Shown: positions 9,712-23,204 of the stretch, piece after piece | Numbering within the stretch: the stretch's first letter is position 1 | How the letters are laid out: the number at the start of each line of letters is the position of its first letter | Source: Symsagittifera roscoffensis | Lineage: Eukaryota > Xenacoelomorpha > Acoela > Convolutidae | Length of the DNA: 64,000 bases | Assembly: GCF_963678635.1 (NCBI RefSeq) | Contig: NC_087067.1 | Location: 9,161,716-9,225,715, forward strand | Direction: 5' to 3' | Program-made: the position numbers and the translations under genes | The notes under the pieces: generated by a model | Database searches by the model: none | The model's input: the letters and a program-made list of their open reading frames with translations, nothing else | Told to the model about the DNA's origin: nothing

Positions 9712-11258
9712 CAAAAAGAATCATCTATGGTGTTAAACTTAGAGGTCAAATAATATCCGAAGATCCTAAAGAAAAACACATTACGAAAAAGGAGAGCAAT
9801 TATAAAATCGCTGGCGTTCTAACCAATTTTTCAAACAATTTCAGGAATTGGACACCGTCATTGCCCCATGAAAGGCGTCTTGATTGACAGTTAGTCTGAC
9901 ACTCAAATTTTTTTTGAAAAAAAATTATTAAAATACAAGATAAAAATAAAATAAATCATAATAAATGATAATTTTTTCGCTGAAGCTGGAAGTGAGTTCA
10001 GATATCCATGTTTAAATTTGGTCTGAATTTGCTAAAACGAAAATTTAACATAGGTGGTTTGAAAGATGACCGCTCGACTAGCATAAAAGTTTGAAAACCT
10101 GAGAATGTATAGTTTAGCATAATTTTAATAGCCTTATAACTCAGAAAAACAATCCTTTCAAATTGAAACTTGCATTTCTGAGAAACTGAAAACTTACAAG
10201 CTTAATAAAATTGGATAAATTAAGCAACCAACAAGCAAATGAAATTTCTTAAACTGAAGAAAAGTTTTGGTCAGTCACACCCCGACCTGTAATGGCTTGA
10301 ACCGAGCTGAGTGTTGCACAAGTTGTGAAATGCGTAAAAACAACTGTAATTTATGTTTTTTTTGTGTTTATAATCAGGGATGGTTGGAGTAAATCTAGGA
10401 TTTGATACTAGGTACAAAATTTACATATGCTTAACCATGAATTTTTTATAGAGGTGGCAATTCGTTGCAAGGTACCCTAGGGGGTAATAGTTAAAGAGAT
10501 CCAATTTGACTTAAATGTTTTGATTTTTATCTAGTCGATACGTTTTTAGTTTTAAAACTTTTATGCTAGTCGAGCTTTATGCTAGTCGATACAACGCCGG
10601 TAAAAGAAAATTGAACAATCATCCAACCAAATCCCCGAGTCATTTTTCAAACTGCTCTAAAAATAATTGCGATAAGTTTTCCGATAGAGCAATTTCTAAT
10701 CGAATTTGTTTCATCCGAACCAGAAAAGAATCATCTCAGAAATTATAAATCTGGAAAATCAAAGGCTTTCAAAAATCCTTTTTCATTTCGCAATCGATTA
10801 CCCGCCAACGGATTTCCTTTTCCTTAACTTCAATGAAGTTCAAACAAAACGAATGTTTACCCCAACTTCTCTGCTGCAAAGCTCAAATAATCAGAAACTA
10901 GCAATAAACGGCGGCAGTTTACTGATAATATTTTGGCGTTAGTGTTTTACCCCAACGGTGTAGCTAAACAGATTTTCAGATTATGAACTATTAACAGTAG
11001 CAGTTTTTACCTTTCGATCTAAATCAATTACGGAACAAAGAATTACTTCAACGTTGTAGCATGTGTAGCATACAATGAGAAAAAGTAACTGTATCAACTC
11101 ATGCAGATCTGAAAATTTGATCTATTGGCCCATTATACAACTTATCCCCCAAAAAGACTTCCCATTTTTCTTTTAGTCTAAAATCTTCCGGTTATTTTTT
11201 CAGTGAAATGGACCGAAAAGGACTGATGTCCGAAAATTATATTAACAATCACCATTTT
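9712..11258. other. AT-rich intergenic DNA, nothing recognised
   Basis: Only short ORFs with no recognisable motif; no RNA gene seen. Confidence 0.5.
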
Positions 11259-12240
11259 GTATTAAACAATTCAGAAAGATTAAGCGTGAAAGATTAACTT
11301 CTTTCAGTTTCGGAAAATTCAAAAGATGTTGATTGGTTGACATTATTCGAGAATTCAGTCTTTTGGCTCTAAGATGAGTTCTTAGCCGTTCGCATTACTG
11401 TTTTTTACCTTTTTTTTAATTAAGCAAACATGTAGTATATGCACCTAGTCAGCGGGGAAAGGAGACCAACAGAATCATAAAATCAACAAATGAAATTGAA
11501 GATCAGTGTTTTAATTTATTTTTATTTGCTTATCTTTTAGCTGTTTTTTGGAAAGTTTAAACACAGGGGCGAAGCTGTACTTCGCAAACACTAGCGAAAA
11601 AACGCCACGTAGTTTTCGAAGGGGTCACAAAAATAAAATAAAATTCCTCAGCGGGAATTGAACCTCAGTCCTCGGACATTCAAGTTTTCCACTTGACAAC
11701 ACCTATTTGCCACCCCTATGAGTACCCAGACAGCACCCAACTACAGGGTTAAGAATTTCAAATTGAAAAAGTTGAGTTTTGTATTAAACAATTCAGAAAG
11801 ATTAAGCGTGAAAGATTAACTTCTTTCAGTTTCGGAAAATTCAAAAGATGTTGATTAGTTGACATTATTCGAGAATTCAGTCTTTTGGCTCTAAGATGAG
11901 TTCTTAGCCGTTCGCATTACTGTTTTTTACCTTTTTTTTAATTAAGCAAACATGTAGTATATGCACCTAGTCAGCGGGGAAAGGAGACCAACAGAATCAT
12001 AAAATCAACAAATGAAATTGAAGATCAGTGTTTTTATTTATTTTTATTTGCTTATCTTTTAGCTGTTTTTTGGAAAGTTTAAACACAGGGGCGAAGCTGT
12101 ACTTCGCAAACACTAGCGAAAAAACGCCACGTAGTTTTCGAAGGGGTCACAAAAATAAAATAAAATTCCTCAGCGGGAATTGAACCTCAGTCCTCGGACA
12201 TTCAAGTTTTCCACTTGACAGCTTACACAATCGTGCCGCT
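11259..12240 (-). repeat. 440-bp direct repeat containing a tRNA-like SINE, two copies 520 bp apart
   Basis: 11259-11699 and 11779-12219 are almost identical. Each carries the SINE-tail motif GGCGAAGCTGTACTTCGCAA and, on the minus strand, a pol III B-box-like GGTTCAATTCCCGC. They are separated by ~80 bp (11698-11778) nearly identical to 13123-13207, one unit of the nearby satellite. Confidence 0.85.
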
Positions 12241-12733
12241 TACGCTTATAGAAAGCAGCAAAAGTGAGCTACTTGGAATATTTTCAAAAAACTAAAGGCA
12301 ACCACACTAATTTTTATGTACTGCTGTCAGAAACAAATCAATTTCTTTGGTTCATTGAAAACGCACCAACTATGTTACCTTATTATTAATCAAATTACAA
12401 CGCTAATACTATTAAAGAGCAACTCAGCCTCCTAATTGGAACGTGCCACCAAAGTATCACTAATATATTGGTTGAAAAAAGTAACATAGGCTACGTTTGC
12501 GTATAAGTGAAATGCCAGAATGCCTCTCGTCATCCACCTTCCTAGCGGTGAACGGAGACCATTTTTTCATGACGCTGAAAAAGTTTTTTGGAAAAGGAAA
12601 CAACAGGAACTGATTTAATATTACACCTCAATCAGGTGGTAATATTCGCTTCAAATTTTGTGGAACATGCATCTATCAGAAAAAAAATCCTTCCAATCCC
12701 TTAGGGGAAACAGTTTCATCCTTCATAGTTTAA

Positions 12734-14230
12734 CTAGCGTGTAACGCACCTCCGGTGCTTCGAATTTTTCACAACTCATGAAAAACCGCATATATTGGAA
12801 ACCAGATCTGCAGGCTTTTTGTGTACTCTGACAGCACCCAATTACATGGTTGATAATTTCATATTTTTTTAAAAATTTTTTAAATTCCTATTCTCCGTCA
12901 AATCTCGAAAACGTCATATCTCGAAAAGTTCACATATTTGAGTGGACATTTTTGGAGGCCAGATGTACAACTCCTGGTAGTACCCTGGCAGCACCCAATT
13001 ACAGGTTGGGATATTTAAATTTAGTGAATTTTTCTAAATCTAAGTTAACTAAAATCTTTCAAAAAATCATAAAAAACCCTATATCTCGAAAAACTCCCAG
13101 TATTTGAACAGTCATATTTAGAGGCAACACCTATTTGCCACCCCTATGAGTACCCAGACAGCACCCAACTACAGGGTTAAGAATTTCATATTGAAAAAGT
13201 TGAGTTTTCAGAAAAAACTTTGAAAAATCTTAAAAAGCGTCACATCTCAAAAACTACAAGGATTTGAGCAGTCATATTTGGAAGCAAGATTCGCAACACC
13301 TGAGAGTACCCTGACATCATCCAACAACAGGGTACGGAATTTCACAATTTGAAAACAAACATTTATTCAAATTTTTGAAAAAATCACAAAAAACGTCATA
13401 TCTCGGAAACTACAAGGATTTGAGCACTTTTAACTGGAGACAAGGTTCGTAACCCCCTGAGAGTACTCTGATAGCCCCCAACTACAGGGTTGGGAATTTC
13501 AAATTTTTAGACAAAAATTAGATTAAGTTTTCTGAAAACTTCTTGAAAAATCACAAAAAACGTGATACCTCGGAAACTACAAGGATTTGAGCAGTCATAA
13601 TTGGAGGCATGACTCGCAACCCCCTGAGAGTACTCTCACAGCCCCAAACTACAGGGTTGGGAATTTCAAATTTTGAAGAAAATATTAGGTTAAGTCTTTT
13701 GAAATATTTTTGAAAAATCACAAAAAACGTCATATCTGAAAAACTACAAGGATTTGAGCAGTCATATTTAGAATCAAGATTCGCAACCCCTGAGAGTACC
13801 CTGAAATTATCCAACTAAAGGGCAAGGAATTTCAAATTTTGAAAACAAATTATTCAAAAAATTATTCACATTTTTTGAAAACTTCTTGAAAAATCACAAA
13901 AAACGTGATACCTCGGAAACTACAAGGATTTGAGCAGTCATAATTGGAGGCATGACTCGCAACCCCCTGAGAGTACTCTCACGGCCCCCAGCTACAGGGT
14001 TGGGATTTTCAAATTTAGAAGATAAAAATTATGTTAAGGTTTTTAAAATATTTTTGAAAAATCACAAAAAACGTCATATCTCGAAAACTCTACGGATTTG
14101 AGCATTCACATCTAGAATCAAGATTCGCAACCCCTGAGAGTACCCTGGCATCATCCAACAACAGGGTACGGAATTTTACATTTTGAAAACAAAAACTTAT
14201 TCAAGGATTTGAGCAGTTATAATTAGAGAC
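12734..14230 (-). repeat. ~167-bp satellite array, starts at a Helitron-like 3' terminus
   Basis: Eight to nine degenerate units. The marker CGTCATATCTCG or its variants recurs near 12916, 13080, 13248, 13394, 13561, 13728, 13903 and 14072. Each unit also carries GGATTTGAGCAGTCATA and a CCCAACTACAGGGTTGGGAA-like stretch. The left edge (CTAG at 12734-12737, then a GCACC-TCC-GGTGC hairpin) matches the left edge of the element at 43265. A 5' terminus was not found. Confidence 0.8.
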
Positions 14231-14245
14231 AGGTGACATAAAAAA

Positions 14246-14518
14246 GTGAAAGTAAAGGTAAAAAAACATCTTATCTTTTTTCTTTTCCTATCTAAGATGT
14301 TAAAAAAAGATAGAAAAAAAAGATTTAAAAAAGATAGGAAAGAAGACAGAAATATGCAGAAAAAAAGACAAAGAAAAAGAAAGCAGGCTCGAAAAAATAA
14401 AAAAAAGATAGAAAAAAAGATCGAAAAAGAAGGCTCGAAAAAAGACAGAAAAAAAATTAAAACCCAGATAAAGAAAGATTGGAGACAACCGTTTGACACT
14501 AGTACTACTTTGAACTGA
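14246..14518 (+). repeat. Purine-rich low-complexity tract
   Basis: AAAAAAGATAG-type repeats give a 90-residue lysine-rich ORF that is a consequence of composition, not a supported gene. Confidence 0.7.
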
Positions 14519-14984
14519 ATCGTCGAAACCAAACTGAAAAGTAAAAAATTAGGAGACGGGTAGACAGACATAATCAAATTATTTTAAAAAGCAGGTATAC
14601 AGAAAGACTTAATTTGGCCTCGAAAAAAATTACTGAAAAATTAGCGACAAAATTAGCGAGTTTTTTTTAACAGGGGGTCACGTTTATTTCTACTGACCTA
14701 GAAATCAGTTGCTTAATATGAAACTTTCGGATTAATTTGAAATTTTTGAATACTCAATTCTGATTGACTAAGGAGTTTTCCATCATAAGGGAGGCCAGCC
14801 TATTGATGTCCTGAGCTCAAACCTCAAAAAAAAAACATTTTACCTGTAATAATTTTTCTGAAAATTGTGGCGGTTTAAAGATTGCCTATTTGGCCAACTC
14901 AGAAAAATTAACGCGCGATATCTTTCGTGCTATCAACGCATGAGCGGCTATTTATTCTGTCTTAGATACTGTTCCAAATCGGAT

Positions 14985-15480
14985 TGATCATGCTCTTTGG
15001 TTTATTTAATACTTTGCTAAAAGCAAATAAGACTGTTCGTATCTAGGGGCGAAGCCCTGAATGTTACTTCCGATTGCACTTCAAGATCAATTTAAAAATT
15101 TTTTGTTCGAAAAATTGACGAAAATATCGAAAGAAAAAAGTTTTTTTTTTCTGCAATTTATCCCCGCACACGCTCTTGTAAACTACAAAGTAATGTATTC
15201 AGCGTTTTGTATTCTAATAAAACAACAAAATGACTCGCCTCAATTCAATTTGAAACGCATTACTCAGCCGTTTACGCGTGTTTTAAGGACTCAATATATC
15301 GCGCGTTAATTATCACAAACTGGTCAAATTAGCAATTTCTAAGCCCCAAGACTTTACAAAAAAAATATTACAGGTGAAATATCTTTCGAATGATTCAAAA
15401 AATTGTCAAAAAAGCTTCGTTAAAAAGTCAAAAAATGACTGAATAAAAAACCACCCCAGGCATAAACTTGATTTTTTTTG
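14985..15480 (+). repeat. Dispersed repeat family A, copy 1
   Basis: Shares GGGGCGAAGCCCTGAATGTT, the stretch ATATATCGCGCGTTAATT and the following ~150 bp with copies at 23205-23610 and 51230-51770. No coding capacity seen. Confidence 0.65.
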
Positions 15481-15489
15481 CAGTTTCAG

Positions 15490-17329
15490 CAAGGTTATTA
15501 AATCGAACACTACTCCATAGACGTTAAAATATGGTCCGATTATTCAAGGCGTCACTCTGATACGCGTAGACTTGTTATCTTTGTCTGACGTAGTTAACAT
15601 AGAGATAAAGAAACGAACGAAATAAACACTTTCGGAGAAAGGACGTCTCTAGACTACCATTAAAACTAATGCAATTAGTTAACTTAAGTGACTCGAGTGC
15701 TTAAAACCTACTAGCTTTAAAGAGGGTAGAATGATATTATGAAACAAAGAATTATTAAACGCCTACACATAATTGTTTTGTTTAGTGAAAAATCATTTAG
15801 CAAGCCCCTGTAAGCATTTTGAACTTGAAACATTTAAATAGTGCAATAATCATTTACAATTCCAGAATAATACATGATTTTTGTTTAACAAACTTTGGGG
15901 AGACAAGAATAAAAATCGAAAACTTTTTAAGTTCACATGTACCTACAAATTACGAAAAATCGAAAACATGTTAAGTTCATATGTACCTACAAACTATGAG
16001 TCAGAGAGCATGTGGTGATATCATATAGTCAAAACCATACCAAATTGTAACAGGCCAGCATCCAATCATCATACCATTCCATTTGTCATTACCCTTGCCA
16101 ACATTAGCTCCAACGTTTATCTGCTATAAGTAGTTACGTCCTCTCATGGTCACAAACGAATTTTTCAATTATTATGATTTTTTTGTTTTAACCACGCGAC
16201 AAGAAGTCACGAGAAGGAACTATTGATTAGCTAGTGTTTTTCCGCTCTATTTTAGGAACTTCAAAGAAAATTTAAAATAAGTCTATTAAGGAGGTGTGGT
16301 ATCATATTAAGCCCATATTGGTTGCATACTGGATTCCAAAAGGATGTGTGCCCAGAAAAATGACTCGATATTTACAAATGACACTATGAGAGTAGTTTTA
16401 AAATGAAAACTCTCAATTTAATTAACCTTTGATTGACCCATTACAATAGCTATTTTAATGTCTCGTCTAACTAAATCTATCGCCCTTCACTAGGAAAACA
16501 CAAAAAATAAAGTTTAAAACGATTTTTTTTTCTCGTTTGATTAATTTCTTTACTTCAAACATTGAGGTCTGAACATTCTATGCTATTTGCACAGCAAACG
16601 GCAATATCGTATTTCTATAATTTTTCATGGGCGTATTGCCTCATCTTTCAGAATTATTTTCACAAATGCAAGTAAAAATTCGTAGAAAGCAAACAATATT
16701 CTTAAAAGGAAAGCACAACATTCGAAATTGAAGGTCAAAAAAATTATGTCTAGGAAAACTATGTTCCTTTCACATGGTGTTCATTAACAGCCTTGAAAAA
16801 TCACTGGGAATTCTTAACCAAGCGGCAACTAAGTTGAAAATATATTAGGGTCGACCGGCATTTATCAAAAAAAAATGTGGTCATCAAAAAATTTAAGCTA
16901 CAAAGCTTTTATGCCAAATTTTAGGACTTTTTTCCTAAATTGAGCTCCCGCTTGTGCTAGTATGCAGCCTTCAAATAAAATCAGAGTAAATTGTCTTTAG
17001 TCAGATGCTTTTCAGTAGTTTAGAAACTAGATTAAAATAAAACTAAATTCATTCTGAAAACCAAACTCAATTTCAATCAAAACCTAACTAATTGCGGATT
17101 TAGGTGTTCCTGAACAAAACGGGTCAAAAATCTTCTTCAAATCGACTTCAATAGCTTTTTTGTTTAACTGCTTCAATAAATAACAGTTGCAAGTCAGTAA
17201 ACAATTATTGCCGTAAAACATGTTTGATCTTTCGCCAAACAAATAAAGTTTAACTTTTCATCTTATTCTATTATAGCTACATCAACCACGATTCTTGACC
17301 CTCGTTGCATGAAAACACTGTGCATGTAT
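15490..17329. other. AT-rich DNA downstream of RPAIN, nothing recognised
   Basis: No ORF above background, no repeat boundary. A short stretch near 16565-16640 resembles parts of 22895-22950 and 51100-51140. Confidence 0.45.
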
Positions 17330-17992
17330 TCACAATACAATATGGAAAAAATCACATTTTGATCCAAGCATAAACAAGTTTGCAATTCCAAAATTATCTT
17401 CTACGCTGAAAATTGGGTTACAGTTACAGTTCTCATTGTGTTCGATTTGGGCCAAATTGAGCTGGCTTTTGACAAAGTTCAAATTGATACAATCTTGCTC
17501 GACATTTAACTTCATGCTACAATTCGCATCAGTGCATGTAACATTTGAAGGACTTATTCCCAGCTTGAATTTTCTACATATCGGACAAAGTACAAAGTCG
17601 TCTGAAAATCGATTAGCTTGCTCAACGTTTGAATTCTCAAAATCTTCCAGACTTTCGAAGTAATTTTGCTCGACTTGCGATAGAATTTCCTGTTTCATTT
17701 CGTCAAAAACAGGAGCTAAATCATCGTATAAAAGTTCAAGTTCAAATTCATCCATGGAGGCAAACTTTTCTTGGTCTGCTAAAATCAAGTCACGAATGTT
17801 CAAACATGATTCATCGTTTTCGTCGTCGGAAAAATCGTCGTCTCCATTTAAGGTAATATTTCTACGAAGACTAGTCGAATTTAGTCTGTCTTCTTTGTAG
17901 CGAGTTAGCAATTCACTGCGCAGAGTTTTTCGGATTTTGTCAACCTTATCATTTGACTGTGCCTGAGACGGCTTCAAAAGAGCCCGCTTCAT
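17330..17992 (-). CDS. RPAIN: RPA-interacting protein (RIP alpha), single exon
   Basis: 220 residues, close to the 219 of human RPAIN. RPAIN binds replication protein A and imports it into the nucleus. N-terminus: basic KIRKTLRSELLTRYKEDRL, matching the RPA_interact N region with its conserved R-x(7)-L-x-R-Y. Middle: acidic helix ELELLYDDLAPVFDEMKQEI, as in the family middle domain. C-terminal zinc finger: FVLCPICRKFKLGI (C136, C139), C153, C158, H185-N-E-N-C189, C203, and the family-typical end CDFFHIVL (human ends CDTWAVIL). The ATG at 17992 gives the family N-terminus; a stop follows the C-terminal strand directly. No intron. It lies on the same strand as the large gene at 33078-55379 and is the only compact, intact gene I recognise here. 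Confidence 0.93.
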   Translation of the reverse strand: MKRALLKPSQAQSNDKVDKIRKTLRSELLTRYKEDRLNSTSLRRNITLNGDDDFSDDENDESCLNIRDLILADQEKFASMDEFELELLYDDLAPVFDEMKQEILSQVEQNYFESLEDFENSNVEQANRFSDDFVLCPICRKFKLGISPSNVTCTDANCSMKLNVEQDCINLNFVKSQLNLAQIEHNENCNCNPIFSVEDNFGIANLFMLGSKCDFFHIVL

Positions 17993-17999
17993 TATTCAG

Positions 18000-20900
18000 A
18001 TTTCATAATTCCACTGAAATTTAGGATCATATTGTCATGATTATTAATGTGACTTTAAGACCAGAAAATAAAGGCATGTTAAAGGAAGCAATATAACATT
18101 TCGAAGTATTTACTTCAGAATACGGAAAAGTCCAACGACTTCACGTGATGTTATCTTCGCATGACGGAATTTGGCAATACTTTTCAACATATAACCCTGT
18201 TTTTTCAAAATTAATAATGAGCGAAAAAAAAAATAAAAACAAGAATTAAAAAAAACACTATTTACTTTTTTCCGCTCCCTGTTACATATGAAGTGCATCT
18301 TGACAATTCTGATTGCACGAGAATCAACTCTCACAGTGTAAACCTGTACAGAGTTCGTATTGAGCTGCGACTGACGATAATCCGAGGTTTTACACATCAG
18401 TCGTGAAGTATTTTACTGAGACGTGACGCATAATCATATCCAATGCCAGATATTGGATTTGCATAACGTGCGCCTGTTGGTTGAACACTGGTTTTTAGAG
18501 GTAATAATTTGTTTGACGGAGACGACTTGAATAAACGCATTAAAGCTCATCGACGCTGAAAAACTTTGATAAAAAACAACTTAAATCGAGAATGCAGAAT
18601 TAAATGTATTTTTTTTTTGCGAGGCAAGAAGCTTTTGTTCGAGTTAAAACTGCAGCGCAGTCTAACATAAGACTATCCGTCAAGCTGAAAGTAAAGCTCG
18701 AACTTGGGCGTTATTCAAATTTTACTTCAAGGGAGTTGTCTGAGCTCAACTCTGAAAATGAGTTCGAAAAAAAATCGAAGGTCAAGATCACAATAGACAA
18801 CCAATCGCCAAAAAAGCTTCAACACTTTAGGGGAAAAACGAAACTCTTTCGGTTAATTTTTTTCGGGAGTTGCAGGTTGCTTTGCAACTGGTTCAAAAAG
18901 CGATATGATATTTTCGATATTTGACAAAGAGGCCAAGTGGAGCTTAGCGCCACTTGCGATTCCACATTAGAATATCATAGCAAGCTAACAGACAGGAAAG
19001 GAGAGCCACTAAGAATAAAAAATCGAAAAAAAAACAACTTCAAAACGTTCCCAATGTTGTCTGGAAGGATGTCCTATTTGTGGAATACAAGTCTAGAAGC
19101 ACAACCGACTGTGTTTAACGAACATTCAAAAAACATTATCCAGCGACAACTGAGCCGACAAAACTTAAGTTAACTCCCTTAAAACCGAAAACAAAATTGT
19201 TTTCATGAAACATTTTGAACCATATCTCTTGTAAGAGATCATAAAGGGCCGGAATCATAAAAAAAAGAAAATATACGAAGCCAACGCCGGTAAAAAATAA
19301 CAATTGCTGGAGTAATCACAACACGAGGAGCAATTAAAATGACAATTGCACACATTAAAAAAAAACAATTCAAAGGTATGTCAACTAAGTCCAGACGGAA
19401 TCACTACCAACTATATTTTTGCGCCAAACAGAGTCCATCATTTTCATCTCTTCGCTCTACATTCCCTTGAAAACCAAGAAAAGAATCAAACCATTCCAAT
19501 TTTTTTGAGACAGTTTTTCAGAATTGTTTGATGCAGTCCGGATTATGAGTTAAAAAGATATATTATGATATATTACTCAATGTTTGATATAACTCAGTAT
19601 GGGTCAAAATTACCCGAAGACGATTTTTCTTCCCACTGAATCATCAGAAACTCGACTTGAAAGTAGAAAAACAACACATTTTACAAAAAATAGCCAACAG
19701 ACAGCTAGAAAACAGTAATTGAACGCAAGTAAACAGAAAAAAGTGTTCAATTTGCTCCATAAGTAAAATTTTCATACAACTGGGAAATCTGAACATTGAA
19801 ATCCACTATCAAAACTATCTTTACAGTTTTTTATCGTGACCTTTGCACTTTTGCTGTTCGATAGTGGAGTTTGCCTTCCTGGAGTTTGAAAAATATCAAA
19901 CCAAATCAGCAAGACTTATATAAGAGTCTTCACTACGTTTATTACTCTTAAAAAATATGGTCTTAAAACTTTTTGAACTTGAATAACAAGTTAAGATTCA
20001 TAAATTTTTCACCCAATTCGAGCGCCTTTTCAGGCGCCTTTAGAAAAATTGTAGAGTCCGTCACCAAAATGAATATCTCAAAATAGTACAATGGGAGGAC
20101 CCTTTGTGTCGGCAGGGGGTCGAATACCTGAGGGGGGGGGGGGGAGGCGTCCGCCCTGCTCCCCCCCCCCCTAAATCCACCTCTGAGTAAGACACTTCGC
20201 TTTCTACATTTTTTTTTCTCTGCGCTATGCAGAATTCGAAATTAAATCCACGAAACTGATTCACGGGTTACTGTAATTGTGATCTAGGCAAAAACTTTTT
20301 TTCTTTCTAAAACTGAAATTAAAGGATTCTATTCCTTCAGCACTATAACAGAATCAACAACTAAATCGTGAGCACCTTACGAAAACAAGATTCAAAATTC
20401 TACATTTATGTATTGGAGAAATCTGCGGATAAATCGGAAGTGAACCAAATTGCAATTAACTAGGCTACGAGAGATATAACGATAAAACGATAAAACGGCA
20501 CTAATTGCAGCGCCATCGATTACTTGGAAGAAATGGTCCAAACTCTAACGAGTTCTGTCAGCATTGTATTCACAAAATAAATTCAAGACAAAATAATTTC
20601 CAGGTAATACTTTAGCAAAAAAAACACAGAAGACCTTATTTTCAGGGTTCATTTTACGCAAAAGATTATCTAAATTTGATCTCGAGTTTTAAAAAGTTAA
20701 CATGAGCAAGGCCAACTATATGATTTTTTTTGCAAATGTAGTAACACATCCCTCTTGAACATTTAGTATAATTTTTGCTAATATAATTAATATGTCAAAA
20801 TAAGGCAGATAAAATAGCATTGGTAGCAATGGCATGAACTACTTTTGTGCCATGGGTGATCAAAAGCATCTTTGAGTAAACAAATAAGCTAAACAAATGG

Positions 20901-21600
20901 TAGTTTAGTGGAAAGCGTCCTTGAAGCACCGAAATTGAAAGTAGCCTGTACAAACTTCGATATGGGCGAAATGAAAAAACTTGGTCATAAACATGCATCG
21001 CACAGCACTCAAAATCCCCAGTCGAGCCTATTCAGCGACAATGTTTTTAAAAAATAATAATAATTCATATGACTCTAGTTGTATAAAATGACCTGGATAT
21101 GTTATGCATTCAATGTGTTCAACCACACTCCGATTATAATTTGTGTTACATTGAAAACAACGCGTTAATTAAGTATTGAGTTAATTTGTTCAAATTCAAA
21201 ATTGTAAGCAAAAAACATCAACCATAAATTTAGCCATAACTAAATTTGCCAAGTTTTCACTAAAAATATGGGTTGCTATAGAGTGGTTTTAGTAATTTTG
21301 CGTTGCTTTTAAAAACAAAACTAGCACTGTGTTTGAAAAACCTTTCAAACCAATTACCTATTCCATGTTACAAAAACGAGCATCATGCATTCATTCAGTT
21401 TCTATCATAGGAAGACATCTGAGAAATAATTGCAAAGTTAAACAGTCACTTATTGTACAAAATTAGAAGAAATTACTTTCCTGTTTGTGAGCAGAAAAGA
21501 CGACATTCTGAGCAAGTTATAACACTGGTTACTTTTAAAAGTATTTTACAAATGGTAAAGGCACAAATGCGAGGTCAGAATTCAATCCACAGTCTCTGTT
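18000..21600. other. Intergenic or intronic DNA with dispersed repeats
   Basis: No supported gene. 19640-19880 is a copy of dispersed family B (ends in CTGTTCGATAGTGGAGTTTG). 20087-20180 is a G/C-run remnant of the hAT-like MITE described at 49722 (CAGAGGTGGATTTAGGGGG on the minus strand). Confidence 0.5.
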
Positions 21601-21645
21601 CTAGTTTTCGTCCGATGTGTTTTGCTGGTCCGAGAAAACGGATTC
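21601..21645 (-). CDS. Possible terminal exon of the large minus-strand gene
   Basis: A good acceptor (TTAATTTGATTTTCAG) is followed in phase 0 by 14 codons, ESVFSDQQNTSDEN, and TAG. Phase fits the donor of the exon ending at 33078. If right, the last intron is 11.4 kb and contains the whole higher-order satellite. It is too short to be certain. Confidence 0.3.
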   Translation of the reverse strand, partial: ESVFSDQQNTSDEN

Positions 21646-21929
21646 CTGAAAATCAAATTAAATAATGAGCATCGTGGTTACCACTTTGTAAGTAGCTCTA
21701 AAATAAGAAATTTTAGCCTACAAAAAATTCAAAGAATTCATGTATAAAATTCGTGAAACCCAAAATATGTCACAGCGGGTACTTACAATGAACAAAAACC
21801 TAGCAGCCAAATACAGTTTGGATTTTGATGTATTAAAAACTGAATTACACCTTAAAACACCAAAATAACATTAATTCAATAAACTCTTATAATTGGTAAC
21901 TAGCTGGCGGATTTCTCTAACAAAACATA

Positions 21930-22200
21930 GCTAATCGAAGATTGGAAAAGAGTAATGAACGCAAGTAAACTTGCAAAAAATCTCAACTTTCGAATTCCAA
22001 AGAAAAAAATAGATGCCTTTACAATTTATGATCGGCGCTTTTTCCATAATATGAATCCAACGAGAGAAAACTGAACCAATAGATAAAGTTTTATTTTGCA
22101 GGAAATCAAAAATTAAATTCCTTGTTTCGAAACTAGATATCATTCAAGTTTTTTTCGCGTCATTTCCACGTTCGTATTTCGAGAGCGCTATTTACGTCAC
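21930..22200. repeat. Dispersed repeat family B copy
   Basis: About 270 bp. Shares GAACGCAAGTAAAC, GAAACTAGA and the CGTG-ACATTT-type end with copies at 19640-19880, 34800-35110, 41170-41330, 42900-43150, 47840-48600 and 51780-51990. No coding capacity. Confidence 0.6.
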
Positions 22201-22379
22201 TTTTAGCAGATGAATTTCAATTGAACTCAAAAAGTACATATATACCTAAATGCATCAAAATGTATGAACGCGCACATCTGTAGTTATTACAGACTTTTAG
22301 GACTTTTCCTGAAAAAAAATCAACAAAAAATCAGCAAGAACTGTATAAGAGTATAAGACCTGTAAACTTTAAACCTCCC

Positions 22380-22860
22380 AATCACGCTATTCAAGCTATG
22401 AAATTTATGAAACAATTCCGCAAAAAATTCAAGTTTTTATAAGCAAGCTATTCAAGCTAAAAAAAACTGCGAAACATGCAAAGGTTAAGTTTATTCAAAC
22501 AAATTATTGAGTACTGAAACTGCGGAACTGTTTCGAGTTTCAATTTTTTTATAGCCTGAACCATTCGCAAATAGCTTCGAGCAGGCTATTCGAGATGATT
22601 TCATAGTTTGAATTGATTGGCGAAGAATTTAAATTTTTGAGCAGTCAGGTGATAAATGAAATTTAGACATATTTCAAGTTGATTCAGAGTTTAAATTGGT
22701 CCGCAAAAAGTTCAGGTTCCTTGAAGCAAGCTAGTGAGCAACGAAACGTTTCAAGTTGTTTTTAAAGCTCGAATGAATTTGCTAAGTTTTTAACTTTTTT
22801 CCAGCAGGCTCTTGAGAAATAAAACGTCCATTTACAAAATCTCAAATTCAAGTTCAGCTT
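22380..22860. repeat. Degenerate ~110-bp repeats
   Basis: AAGCTATTCAAGCT-like and GCAGGCTATTCGAG-like motifs recur four or five times with loose spacing. Confidence 0.4.
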
Positions 22861-23204
22861 GGTATTTCATTCGAACACCTTGGTAAAAGCAAAATTGTGG
22901 TCGGAACATTCTGTGCTACTTGTACATCAACCAGCTATCTTTGTTTAAATTTGTATTCCTAGTTTAAAAAAACTGTGTTTCAAAGAAAAATATATTTCAC
23001 TTAGTCTCTTTGGAGGAATTTTTTACACAGAGGCCAAGTTGCACTTCGCATACACAAGCAAAAACATGACCGATAACGCTACTGGAAAAAAAACAGAATA
23101 AGTAAAACTTTGAGTCTACAAAATTTCTTAGTGACTCACTAGCAGTACCAGTCAATTTGAAAAAAAAGAGAAATTAACCAACTAATATGCCTCAATTTAT
23201 AGAG

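Noticed and set aside
14246-14518. 90-residue lysine-rich ORF
   Set aside because: Arises from an A/G-rich low-complexity tract; both strands are open for the same reason.
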